From assembly GCA_029258405.1 (NCBI GenBank), contig JARHYY010000080.1, forward strand, positions 1-10,675: 10,675 nucleotides of DNA, in the 5' to 3' direction. The notes below the pieces were generated by a model that was given only the letters and a program-made list of their open reading frames with translations, searched no databases and had not been told where the DNA came from. A program made the translations under genes and the position numbers. How positions within the stretch are numbered: the first letter of the stretch is position 1; each line of letters starts with the position of its first letter. Origin of the DNA: Helicobacteraceae bacterium (GTDB lineage: Bacteria; Campylobacterota; Campylobacteria; Campylobacterales; Helicobacteraceae). This document shows, piece by piece, positions 1 through 6,783 of the stretch.

Positions 1-63
1 ATAAATCCCAAAGCCATAGAATCTATGAAGCAAAAGATTACAGAGCTTGAAAAAAAGCGATAA
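1..63 (+). CDS. C-terminal tail of an unidentified protein (partial)
   Basis: Frame 1 is open from the window edge to a TAA at 61-63 and gives the 20 residues INPKAIESMKQKITELEKKR. The end is lysine/glutamate-rich and helix-like, as in many C-terminal coiled tails. The start lies outside the window and nothing here identifies the family. No strong terminator follows; a weak 7-bp hairpin (GAATATT/AATATTC, 115-133) is the only structure downstream. The gene converges with the mobile-element remnant on the minus strand. Confidence 0.5.
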   Translation: MNPKAIESMKQKITELEKKR

Positions 64-155
64 GCTTAATAAAATCACAAACAAGAGAAATAAGAACAAA
101 GATAGAGGACATTAGAATATTGTAAAAATATTCACAAGCAAATATAATTAAAAGA

Positions 156-299
156 TTATGTTTGATTGTATTCAGCCCCCAACTCATTAGGATTATTTTC
201 TATTTCACACGATCTGCTATGCGATGTGTTTATTTTGTTTGGAATATACTTTTTTAATTCATCATCCCATATTCTAAAATCAAAATTTTGAAATCTCAT
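156..299 (-). CDS. short YopX-like phage-type protein, probably truncated
   Basis: A 47-residue frame begins at ATG 299-297, preceded by AAGGAGC 7-8 bases upstream, a strong Shine-Dalgarno that fixes this start. The same frame is open further upstream to 395, but that part belongs to the broken primase. The N-terminus MRFQNFDFRIWDDELKKYI resembles the opening of YopX-family phage and plasmid proteins (an FRxWD core followed by a K-rich KKY/KKM segment). Known YopX proteins are roughly 120-140 residues, so this would be only the first third, ending in NELGAEYNQT. No continuation of the family was recognised in other frames after the stop. The family call rests on one short motif and is tentative. 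Function is unknown even for intact members. Confidence 0.4.
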   Translation of the reverse strand: MRFQNFDFRIWDDELKKYIPNKINTSHSRSCEIENNPNELGAEYNQT

Positions 300-304
300 T
301 GTTT

Positions 305-660
305 TGCTCCTTACCGTAGAACTTTTATCCATTTTCTCTACTGCTGATTGCGATTTCATATCTGCTCTTGCGACTGCTACGCCTGTAAACTGCATTAAGT
401 CGTTAAAATCACTAATATTACCATCTGCCTGCTATACTTGGCTTTACAATGTGGATTTGTGGATATTTTTCAAGCAATGCTTCGTATAAGCTAATTAAGC
501 TTTCAGAGTCGACAGCCATAATTGCTGGCTTATCAAGCAAAATCTCCACGCTTTTAGTAGTTGCAAATCCCTCCGCAAACGAAAAACTCATTATGTGAAT
601 CTAGTGGAGCAGAAGTGTAAAAGCACGCTTTTTTCTCGCTGCGTATTTTTCTCCATTCTC
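305..660 (-). pseudogene. frameshifted TOPRIM-domain primase remnant from a phage or plasmid
   Basis: Translating the minus strand across frames recovers one ordered protein. Segment one (ENGEKYAARKK, from 660) ends in an A-rich run. A second frame then gives KACFYTSAPLDSHNEFFVC down to 575. After one extra G at 574 a third frame gives EGFATTKSVEILLDKPAI through AVDSESL and LLEKYPQIHIV to about 421. After one more base, a fourth stretch gives NISDFNDL and onward. EGFAT with the conserved glutamate, the following D/S-L...EKYP segment and the closing DFNDL are in the order of the TOPRIM domain of mobile-element primases. The part that should carry the DxD metal-binding motif, between IHIV and KPSIAGRW, is missing. 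With three frame changes and a lost catalytic motif the gene must be dead. The last frame runs into the YopX-like frame. Confidence 0.6.
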
Positions 661-1111
661 TTTCTCTGTGTTATGATTTAGCAATAAATAATATTGCAAC
701 TAGCAAGGTTGAAACAGGAATCTAACAGAAATTCTATTTGTAGATTGTAGATTCTTATATCTATTTATAAGATTTTATAGGTTTAAAGGAACGGTATTAT
801 TTATGTGCTTTTTTGGAATTATTTTTAAAAAATATGCCATATTAAATCAATGCACATCCTACTACCCGAGAGCACATCATACAAAACCCCATTATATAAT
901 AAATTATATTGTGAAACATCACATGCAAACATAATAATGTGATAAAAGTTTATAAAATATTTAAAAAGAAGTAAGCACAACACAAATAAGCGATAATATA
1001 AAGAGTTTACCAATGCCCCTTTTGTGATACTTAGCCCTTTGATATTGTTTCCAGGTTTTCTCCTCTCTTAAACCATAACAAGTATTTCAATATAGTTTGC
1101 CATATGCAATA

Positions 1112-1166
1112 TTTATTTATCTAATAAGATAAATAAAGAATCTTTTTATAGAGATTCTTTATTTAT
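1112..1166. repeat. two mutually exclusive perfect hairpins
   Basis: Hairpin B pairs 1129-1143 with 1152-1166, a perfect 15-bp stem (ATAAATAAAGAATCT and its complement) with an 8-base loop. Hairpin A pairs 1112-1121 with 1128-1137, a perfect 10-bp stem (TTTATTTATC/GATAAATAAA) with a 6-base loop. The middle segment ATAAATAAA (1129-1137) is used by both, so only one stem can form at once. No long U-tract follows on either strand, so a simple intrinsic terminator is not supported. Confidence 0.6.
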
Positions 1167-1169
1167 AAA

Positions 1170-1199
1170 AGTGCTCACTCTCTTTTTAGAGTATGCACT
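1170..1199. repeat. imperfect inverted repeat
   Basis: AGTGCTCACTCT (1170-1181) pairs with AGAGTATGCACT (1188-1199), 10 of 12 positions, with a 6-base loop. It starts four bases after the larger hairpin, so the two would stack in a transcript. Confidence 0.5.
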
Positions 1200-1232
1200 C
1201 TTTAATAAAATCTCTCAAGGTTTTTTGCTCTA

Positions 1233-1246
1233 CTCTTATATAAGAG
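1233..1246. repeat. 14-bp perfect palindrome
   Basis: CTCTTATATAAGAG reads the same on both strands, which could suit a dimeric DNA-binding protein better than an RNA hairpin because there is no loop. It closes the group of inverted repeats. No regulator is recognised. Confidence 0.4.
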
Positions 1247-1640
1247 CTTAACGTTTATACTTGAATCAATGAGATTTACATATTTTAAGAGACTATTATA
1301 TATTAATCTTGTTATGAATCTATTTACTTCTTATCTTTTTATCTCAATGTGTTTTATGAATCTCACTTTATCCATATATCTTAGTTTTACCTGAGTATAT
1401 GAGTCTCTATATATGTCTCTATAACACTAAAATATTTCATATTCTTATTTATTATGCTCTTAATGTTAGCACTGCTCCTTATATCCTTTTACTCTTATAT
1501 ATTTACTCATCTTATGAATGTTGTTATATATTCTTACCCCTAAAGCACTTTAAGGACACTTACATTTTATTGTTTGGGTTTAGTAATTGCCTAGTTTTGA
1601 TATGTGCATGAAACTGTACTTGTGGGTAGATGAGTTGCAC

Positions 1641-2936
1641 TTAGGGATTTATCTCTTTTAAAGCATTAATTATATTTTGAATATCATCTTGAGTATGAGT
1701 AAAATGGGTGCTCACTCTAACCCAGCCCGGTTTATGCACAGGGGGAGATGGTAAATCTTTGAGTCCTAGAAGTTCATGCCCATAAGGTCCAGCACAGCTA
1801 CATCCAGCTCTTGTTTCTATGAGATATTTTTGTGAAAGAATGCGTGTTATATCATAAGGCGAGTGTTGAGCGATATTGAAGCTAACTGTCCCTATATTTT
1901 TTACTTTTTGGTTTCCATAAATACATATATTGGGAATGTTTTGAATATGTTCCAATAAGTACTGATGTAACTTTTCTTTATATTTCCCTATCCACTCTAA
2001 CCCAATTTCATTACGCAAACGATATGCCAAAGAAGCTCTTATAAGTTGTGTGATAGGGGGCGTACCCGCTTCCTCTCGCTTTTGTATATCATGAATATAG
2101 AATTGCTTTTTATGAGAAACATAACTAACACTTCCACCACCAGCAAAACTTGGGGGCAAAGAAGTATCAACTAACTTTTTAGACACAGCCAAAAGACCAC
2201 AGCTCCCCACGCCACCAAGCAATTTATGAGGAGAATAATAGGCTGCATCGAATAAATGACAAGGAATATTCATATAAGCTGAAGAGCTTGCCATATCAAA
2301 TGCCATAACACCGTTATAAGAACGGACTATAGTACTAATTTCTTCATAAGGAACAATAATACCTGTTACATTTGAGGCTAGACTGAAAGAGGCGATTATT
2401 TCACGGTCTTTATGTGCTTTAAGAATCATTTCTAAAGCACAAAGATCAACTAACCCTTGCTTATCTAAAGGCACACGAACAACCTCGCATAATGCTTCGC
2501 GAAAGCTTACTTCATTACTATGATGCTCATAAGGACCTAGTATAACCAAAGGAAAATTACCAACAAGGGATTTGAGACGCTTCTTTAATGGTGCAGAAGC
2601 ATAGATTCCAAGAATTTCTTGAAAGCGTTTAATCGCTCCACTAGAACCACTCCCAATAGCAATGAGTGCAAAAGAATCATCAAGCTCTAAATCTCTTTTT
2701 AAATGCTCTTTTGCACATTGATATAAATCTTCCATAAGAGCTGCATGTTGGCTCGATTCAGAATGCGTATTAGCATAATAAGGCAAAATAAGTCCTATCC
2801 GCTTTTCTACCTCTTTAAAGCCAAGCCCAGAAGCAGTCCAATCGCAATAGAGCACATTTTTTTTGAGAATTATCCCCTTTTTTATTGAATCTGCCCCTTT
2901 TAATAATGGGGTATAGAGCTTTTTTTTAATATCCAA
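1641..2936 (-). CDS. aminotransferase class V / NifS-like cysteine desulfurase
   Basis: This 431-residue PLP enzyme belongs to the class V aminotransferase fold that includes NifS/SufS, which release sulfur from cysteine as an enzyme persulfide. Visible marks are YCDWTASG near 30-37, ANTHSESS at 55-62 in place of the usual N-H segment, EHHSN at 137-141, D214 in FDMASS for the pyridine nitrogen, and K238 in SPHKLLGG as the Schiff-base lysine. RAGCSCAGPYGHELLG from 376 places C379 and C381 where the catalytic cysteine loop lies. This CxC form differs from NifS and SufS proper; H. pylori has a similar second NifS-like protein. The start is TTG at 2936-2934: an in-frame TGA lies just upstream, no ATG occurs before residue 67, and only a weak GAG precedes it. 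It begins 13 nt after the cysK stop, which suggests coupled translation. Substrate is inferred; a related lyase is possible. Confidence 0.8.
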   Translation of the reverse strand: MDIKKKLYTPLLKGADSIKKGIILKKNVLYCDWTASGLGFKEVEKRIGLILPYYANTHSESSQHAALMEDLYQCAKEHLKRDLELDDSFALIAIGSGSSGAIKRFQEILGIYASAPLKKRLKSLVGNFPLVILGPYEHHSNEVSFREALCEVVRVPLDKQGLVDLCALEMILKAHKDREIIASFSLASNVTGIIVPYEEISTIVRSYNGVMAFDMASSSAYMNIPCHLFDAAYYSPHKLLGGVGSCGLLAVSKKLVDTSLPPSFAGGGSVSYVSHKKQFYIHDIQKREEAGTPPITQLIRASLAYRLRNEIGLEWIGKYKEKLHQYLLEHIQNIPNICIYGNQKVKNIGTVSFNIAQHSPYDITRILSQKYLIETRAGCSCAGPYGHELLGLKDLPSPPVHKPGWVRVSTHFTHTQDDIQNIINALKEINP

Positions 2937-2949
2937 AGGTGCTGCTCAA

Positions 2950-3864
2950 TCAGCTATAAAGATCTGTACTTAAATACCGCTCACCTGTATCGCAAAGCAT
3001 AGTTACAATATTTCTATTTTTATATTTTTTAGCTAACTCCATAGCCCCCCAAACATTAGCCCCTGAAGAAATTCCTACTAAAAGCCCTTCTTCTTTAGCC
3101 AATCTTCTTGATGTTTCAAATGCATCGGCTGTTGTTGCCTTAATAACCTCATCATAAATATTTGTATCAACAACTCCCGGAATAAAACCTGCACCAATGC
3201 CTTGTATCCTATGTGGTGCTGGGTTGCCACCTGAAAGCACAGGCGAATCAAAAGGCTCAAGAGCAATAATTTTAATATTTGGATTCTTTTCCCTAAGAAC
3301 CTTTCCACAACCCATTAAGGTCCCTCCTGTGCCTACTCCTGCTACAAAAATGTCAATTCTTCCATCCATATCTTCCCATATTTCTTGTGCAGTTGTTTCA
3401 CGATGGATTTTAGGGTTAGAAGGGTTTTCAAATTGTTGCAAAATAAGAGAGTTTGGAATTGTTTTTGAAAGCTCCACAGCCATTTCAACAGCCCCTTTCA
3501 TGCCCTTTTCTGGGGGGGTAAGCTCTAATCTTGCTCCCAAAGCAGATAATAGTTTTCTTCGCTCAAGGCTCATAGAGCTTGGCATAGTTAAAATCAACTT
3601 TATGCCCAGCGAAGCACACATTGCAGCTAAACCAATACCTGTATTGCCACTTGTTGGCTCAATAATAACAGTTTGTTTAGTTATTTTTCCTTCTTGCATT
3701 CCATCGCGAATCATTCCTAATGCTATCCTATCTTTAACAGAACTTGTAGGATTCATAAACTCACATTTTCCAAAAATATTTGCTCCACTTTCACGAGATG
3801 CAAAATTTAACCGCACAATCGGTGTATTCCCTATTAACTCTTGAAAACTATTTGCTACTTTCAT
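2950..3864 (-). CDS. cysK: cysteine synthase (O-acetylserine sulfhydrylase)
   Basis: The 304-residue product is a cytoplasmic PLP enzyme that makes cysteine from O-acetylserine and sulfide, the usual length for CysK. In order: IGNTPIVRL at 11-19; K44 in NPTSSVKDR, the PLP lysine; TSGNTG at 71-76, which binds the substrate carboxylate; GVGTGGT at 176-182, which holds the PLP phosphate; HRIQGIGAGF at 218-227; and S266/S267 in GISSGAN at the pyridine nitrogen. The HRIQGIGAGF segment is characteristic of CysK/CysM rather than cystathionine beta-synthase. ATG at 3864 has AAGGA eight bases upstream. It is first in a two-gene operon with the desulfurase-like gene and diverges from acnB. A C7 run encoding T116-P118 is a possible slippage site. 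The main alternative is a CysM-type or cystathionine-synthesising variant, which sequence alone cannot exclude. Confidence 0.9.
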   Translation of the reverse strand: MKVANSFQELIGNTPIVRLNFASRESGANIFGKCEFMNPTSSVKDRIALGMIRDGMQEGKITKQTVIIEPTSGNTGIGLAAMCASLGIKLILTMPSSMSLERRKLLSALGARLELTPPEKGMKGAVEMAVELSKTIPNSLILQQFENPSNPKIHRETTAQEIWEDMDGRIDIFVAGVGTGGTLMGCGKVLREKNPNIKIIALEPFDSPVLSGGNPAPHRIQGIGAGFIPGVVDTNIYDEVIKATTADAFETSRRLAKEEGLLVGISSGANVWGAMELAKKYKNRNIVTMLCDTGERYLSTDLYS

Positions 3865-3943
3865 TGTTGTAATCCTTAATAAATTTAAGAGATATTTAGA
3901 TTAAGCACTTAAATATAACTGCCTTTATCTTTTATGCATGCGG

Positions 3944-3972
3944 ATTTTACAATATATAAAAAATATTGTCAA
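3944..3972 (-). promoter_or_regulatory. sigma-70 promoter for cysK
   Basis: On the minus strand TTGACA (3972-3967), a 17-base spacer and TAAAAT (3949-3944) make a near-consensus sigma-70 promoter, with full -35 identity and 5 of 6 at -10. Transcription would start near 3937, giving a leader of about 73 nt before the cysK ATG. Within that leader ATTTAAG/CTTAAAT (3883-3889 and 3908-3914) form a weak inverted repeat. Confidence 0.65.
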
Positions 3973-4005
3973 GTTTATTTTAAAGTTTATTAAATTAATA
4001 AACTT
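3971..4005. promoter_or_regulatory. operator-like repeats next to the cysK -35 box
   Basis: AAGTTTATT occurs at 3971-3979 and 3983-3991, and inverted as AATAAACTT at 3997-4005. The last two form a 9-bp palindrome with a 5-base spacer. The first overlaps the last two bases of the cysK -35 hexamer. This arrangement suits a dimeric regulator with an extra half-site over the promoter. The regulator is not known, and the AT-richness means part of the pattern could be chance. Confidence 0.4.
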
Positions 4006-4081
4006 ATATGTAATATGGCACTTATTTTTCATAACAACTTTATTTTATACCCTTTTTGCTCTGTATTTCTCTCAAAATCAT

Positions 4082-4111
4082 TTGGGATTTGAAGCAAATA
4101 AATGATACAAT
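4082..4111 (+). promoter_or_regulatory. possible sigma-70 promoter for acnB
   Basis: TTGGGA (4082-4087), an 18-base spacer and TACAAT (4106-4111) match 4 of 6 and 5 of 6 consensus positions. The start would be near 4118, with a leader of about 48 nt. A competing -10-like TTATAC lies around 4131-4136, so the exact promoter is uncertain. Confidence 0.35.
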
Positions 4112-4147
4112 AGGCATAAAGACGAAATTTATTATACGTCTGTATCA
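4103..4147 (+). repeat. nested inverted repeats before acnB
   Basis: TGATACA (4103-4109) is the complement of TGTATCA (4141-4147), and inside it AGACG (4120-4124) pairs with CGTCT (4137-4141). Together they give about 11 bp with a bulge of about ten bases on the left side. The structure ends six bases before the AAGGAG Shine-Dalgarno (4154-4159). It covers the proposed -10, so it could act as DNA (an operator) or, in a longer transcript, as leader RNA. Confidence 0.35.
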
Positions 4148-4165
4148 AATAACAAGGAGACAACG

Positions 4166-6718
4166 ATGAGTTTTTTTGATTCCTATAATAAGCACAAAGA
4201 AGAACGGGCGACACAAAATGTACCGCCTCTCCCGCTTAATGCTTCAGAAGCAACAAAGGCTATTGAGCTACTAATTTCAAGTACAAATCCACAAGAAATT
4301 GAGGAATTAAAATATATTCTTGCATATCGCATTGCCCCGGGTGTAGATGAAGCAGCCGAAGTAAAAGCAGATTTTTTAAACAAAATAATACAGGGCAAAA
4401 TTTCTTGTACAGCATTTACCAAAAAAGAAGCAATTAAACTTTTAGGAACAATGTTAGGTGGATATAATGTAACCCCTTTAATAGCAGCATTAAAGCTAGA
4501 ACCAGAGCTTGCACAAGAAGCTGCTAATGCACTTAAAAAAACTTTACTTATTTATGATTCATTTAATGAAATTGTGAGCCTTTCTCAAAATAATCAATAT
4601 GCTAAAGAAATTATAAAAAGCTGGGCAAAGGCAGAGTGGTTTACCCAGCAAAAACCGCTCCCACAAAGCATAAAACTTACAGTGTTTAAAGTCGATGGTG
4701 AAACTAATACAGATGATCTTTCTCCAGCAGCAGATGCTTTTACAAGAAGTGATATACCTCTGCACGCTCAAGCAATGCTCAAAAATAGGACACAAGATGC
4801 ACTCAAACGCATTGAGGAGCTCAAAAAGAAAGGTAATCCGCTTGTTTATGTTGGTGATGTTGTAGGCACAGGGAGCTCAAGAAAATCAGCATGCAATTCT
4901 CTTGTATGGCACATGGGAGAAGAAATACCCTACATACCCAACAAAAAATCTGGCGGTGTAGTTATTGGCGGCATTATCGCTCCTATTTTCTTTAACACCT
5001 GCCAAGATAGTGGCTGTCTCCCTATCCGTGCAGATGTATCACAACTTACAGAAGGAGATGAGATAGAATTGCGTCCATTTGAAGGCAAAATACTTAAAAA
5101 TGGTGCCACAGTAAGTGAATTCCAACTTGCTCCAAATACCATTGCCGATGAAATTCGTGCAGGAGGCAGAATTAACCTCATCATAGGTCGTGCACTTACA
5201 ATAAAGGCTCAAGAAGAATTAGGCATCAAAGATGATTCAATATTCGCCCACCCTACCAACCCAAAACAACAACCAAAAGGCTACACTCTTGCCCAAAAGA
5301 TGGTAGGCAGGGCTTGCGGTGTCGAAGGAATTGCACCTGGTACATATTGCGAGCCTATAGCAACAACAGTAGGCAGCCAAGACACAACCGGTCCTATGAC
5401 GAGAGACGAAATAAAAGAACTCGCTTCATTAAGCTTTGGTGCTGATTTTGTTTTACAAAGCTTTTGTCATACCGCTGCCTATCCTAAACCAGCAGATATT
5501 AAAAATCATGCCTCATTACCTTCTTTTATGAGCAGCAGAGGTGGTGTTTCATTGCAACCGGGTGATGGCGTTATTCATTCATGGCTTAATCGTATGGTAT
5601 TGCCTGATACTGTTGGCACTGGGGGCGATTCACACACTAGATTTCCTATTGGGATTAGTTTTCCTGCAGGTAGCGGGCTTGTAGCTTTCGCAGCAGTAAC
5701 AGGAGCGATGCCTCTTGATATGCCAGAATCTGTACTCGTACGCTTTAAAGGTGCTATGCAACCAGGCATCACTTTAAGAGATCTTGTGAATGCCATTCCT
5801 TATTACGCTATAAAACAAAAACTACTCACAGTTGAGAAAAAAGGTAAAAAAAATATATTTAGCGGTAAAATTTTAGAAATTGAAGGTTTGCCTGATTTAA
5901 AAGTCGAGCAAGCCTTTGAGCTTAGTGATGCAAGTGCTGAAAGAAGTGCGGCAGCTTGCACTGTTGCTCTCAACAAGGAGCCTATTATAGAATATCTTAG
6001 ATCCAATATCGCACTCATTGAGGCTATGATAAAGGCTGGCTATAATGATGCAATAACCCTAAAAAGAAGGGCAAAAAAAATGCAAGATTGGATTGATAAT
6101 CCTGTTTTATTACAAGCAGATAGCAACGCGGAATACGCCGCCACAATTGAAATTGACCTCAATGAAATTACTGAACCTATTTTGGCATGTCCAAATGATC
6201 CTGATGATGTAGCTACCCTTAGCGAGATTCTCTCCAATAACCAAAGACCACATAAGATTGATGAAGTTTTTATTGGAAGTTGTATGACAAATATTGGACA
6301 TTATCGAGCATTGGGTGAAGTATTGCGCGGTGAAGGAATGGTGCCTACGACTCTATGGGTAGCACCGCCAACAAAAATGGATGCTAAAATACTTTCTAAT
6401 GAAGGTTATTATTCTCTTTTTGGTGCAGCTGGAGCAAGAATTGAAGTCCCCGGTTGTAGTTTATGTATGGGTAATCAAGCTCGAGTAAGAGATAATGCAG
6501 TTGTATTTTCCACATCAACAAGAAACTTTGATAATCGCATGGGTAAAGGAGCAAAAGTCTATCTTGGAAGTGCAGAGCTAGGGGCACTATGTGCAATGCT
6601 TGGAAAAATTCCTTCAAAAGAAGAATATCTCTCTCTTATTCCTAAAAAAATTGAAGGAAAAAACGATTATATCTACCGTTATCTCAACTTTGATACTGTT
6701 GAAGAATTTGCTCTTTAA
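4166..6718 (+). CDS. acnB: aconitate hydratase B (bifunctional aconitase 2 / 2-methylisocitrate dehydratase)
   Basis: The 850-residue product is an AcnB-type aconitase, interconverting citrate and isocitrate through cis-aconitate in the cytoplasmic TCA cycle; AcnB can also act on 2-methylisocitrate. E. coli AcnB is 865 residues. Order fits AcnB: an N-terminal HEAT-like domain (to about 160), the swivel domain (about 165-370) with GTGSSRKSACNS at 234-245, then the catalytic core. GGDSHTRFP at 486-494 is an active-site loop. The 4Fe-4S ligands are C706 in GSCMTNIGHYR and C764 and C767 in CSLCMGN. AAGGAG six bases before ATG 4166 fixes the start. In E. coli, apo-AcnB also binds mRNA when iron is low; that is family knowledge and is not shown here. 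Runs of A8 at about 5846 and 6071 are in frame. A short hairpin and the dikinase-like gene follow. Confidence 0.96.
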   Translation: MSFFDSYNKHKEERATQNVPPLPLNASEATKAIELLISSTNPQEIEELKYILAYRIAPGVDEAAEVKADFLNKIIQGKISCTAFTKKEAIKLLGTMLGGYNVTPLIAALKLEPELAQEAANALKKTLLIYDSFNEIVSLSQNNQYAKEIIKSWAKAEWFTQQKPLPQSIKLTVFKVDGETNTDDLSPAADAFTRSDIPLHAQAMLKNRTQDALKRIEELKKKGNPLVYVGDVVGTGSSRKSACNSLVWHMGEEIPYIPNKKSGGVVIGGIIAPIFFNTCQDSGCLPIRADVSQLTEGDEIELRPFEGKILKNGATVSEFQLAPNTIADEIRAGGRINLIIGRALTIKAQEELGIKDDSIFAHPTNPKQQPKGYTLAQKMVGRACGVEGIAPGTYCEPIATTVGSQDTTGPMTRDEIKELASLSFGADFVLQSFCHTAAYPKPADIKNHASLPSFMSSRGGVSLQPGDGVIHSWLNRMVLPDTVGTGGDSHTRFPIGISFPAGSGLVAFAAVTGAMPLDMPESVLVRFKGAMQPGITLRDLVNAIPYYAIKQKLLTVEKKGKKNIFSGKILEIEGLPDLKVEQAFELSDASAERSAAACTVALNKEPIIEYLRSNIALIEAMIKAGYNDAITLKRRAKKMQDWIDNPVLLQADSNAEYAATIEIDLNEITEPILACPNDPDDVATLSEILSNNQRPHKIDEVFIGSCMTNIGHYRALGEVLRGEGMVPTTLWVAPPTKMDAKILSNEGYYSLFGAAGARIEVPGCSLCMGNQARVRDNAVVFSTSTRNFDNRMGKGAKVYLGSAELGALCAMLGKIPSKEEYLSLIPKKIEGKNDYIYRYLNFDTVEEFAL

Positions 6719-6721
6719 AAC

Positions 6722-6750
6722 ATAGCTCTTGCTGTATAGGCAAGGGCTAT
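6722..6750 (+). repeat. hairpin between acnB and the dikinase-like gene
   Basis: ATAGCTCTTGC (6722-6732) pairs with GCAAGGGCTAT (6740-6750): 11 bp including one U-G pair, with a 7-base loop, starting three bases after the acnB stop. The bases after it (ATAGGTATTTG) are not a U-tract, so it is more likely a partial terminator or mRNA 3' stabiliser than a full intrinsic terminator. The 65-nt gap allows read-through into the next gene. Confidence 0.45.
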
Positions 6751-6783
6751 ATAGGTATTTGAGTATTTTATAGAAGGCTATTC

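Larger units (their letters stand above)
661..1640. other. long AT-rich stretch without a convincing gene
   Basis: About 980 bases separate the primase remnant from the desulfurase-like gene. The short frames here are low-complexity and hydrophobic or tyrosine-rich, lack a well-placed Shine-Dalgarno and show no family motif. No tRNA T-loop signature (GTTCRA) or rRNA-like segment was seen. The notable content is the inverted-repeat group at 1112-1246. Bases 718-754 also hold a GAATCTA/TAGATTC inverted repeat with a small GTAGATT tandem. The stretch looks like decayed or imported DNA next to the mobile-element fossil. Confidence 0.55.

Noticed and set aside
803..934. A 43-residue plus-strand frame with AAGGA about 12 bases upstream
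   Set aside because: The spacing is too long, no family is recognised, and it sits in a decayed region. An opposing 62-residue frame at 825-1013 is equally featureless.
1538..1555. CCCTAAAG-CA-CTTTAAGG as a terminator for the cysK/desulfurase operon
   Set aside because: The stem has to open to make a loop, contains a wobble pair, has no U-tract and lies about 85 bases past the stop.
1399..1611. A 70-residue hydrophobic plus-strand frame, plus an overlapping frame (from about 1403) with a membrane-like stretch
   Set aside because: There is no Shine-Dalgarno before the ATG, the residues are what T-rich sequence gives by chance in any frame, and the second frame has stops at 1400 and 1541. A decayed membrane protein cannot be excluded.
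3078..3844. Additional frames on both strands inside cysK
   Set aside because: They are shadows of a well-supported conserved gene, without ribosome sites or family motifs.
5838..5853. A6 and A8 runs in acnB as phase-variation switches
   Set aside because: Runs of A are common in this AT-rich genome, encode lysines in frame, and switching off a TCA enzyme is unlikely.
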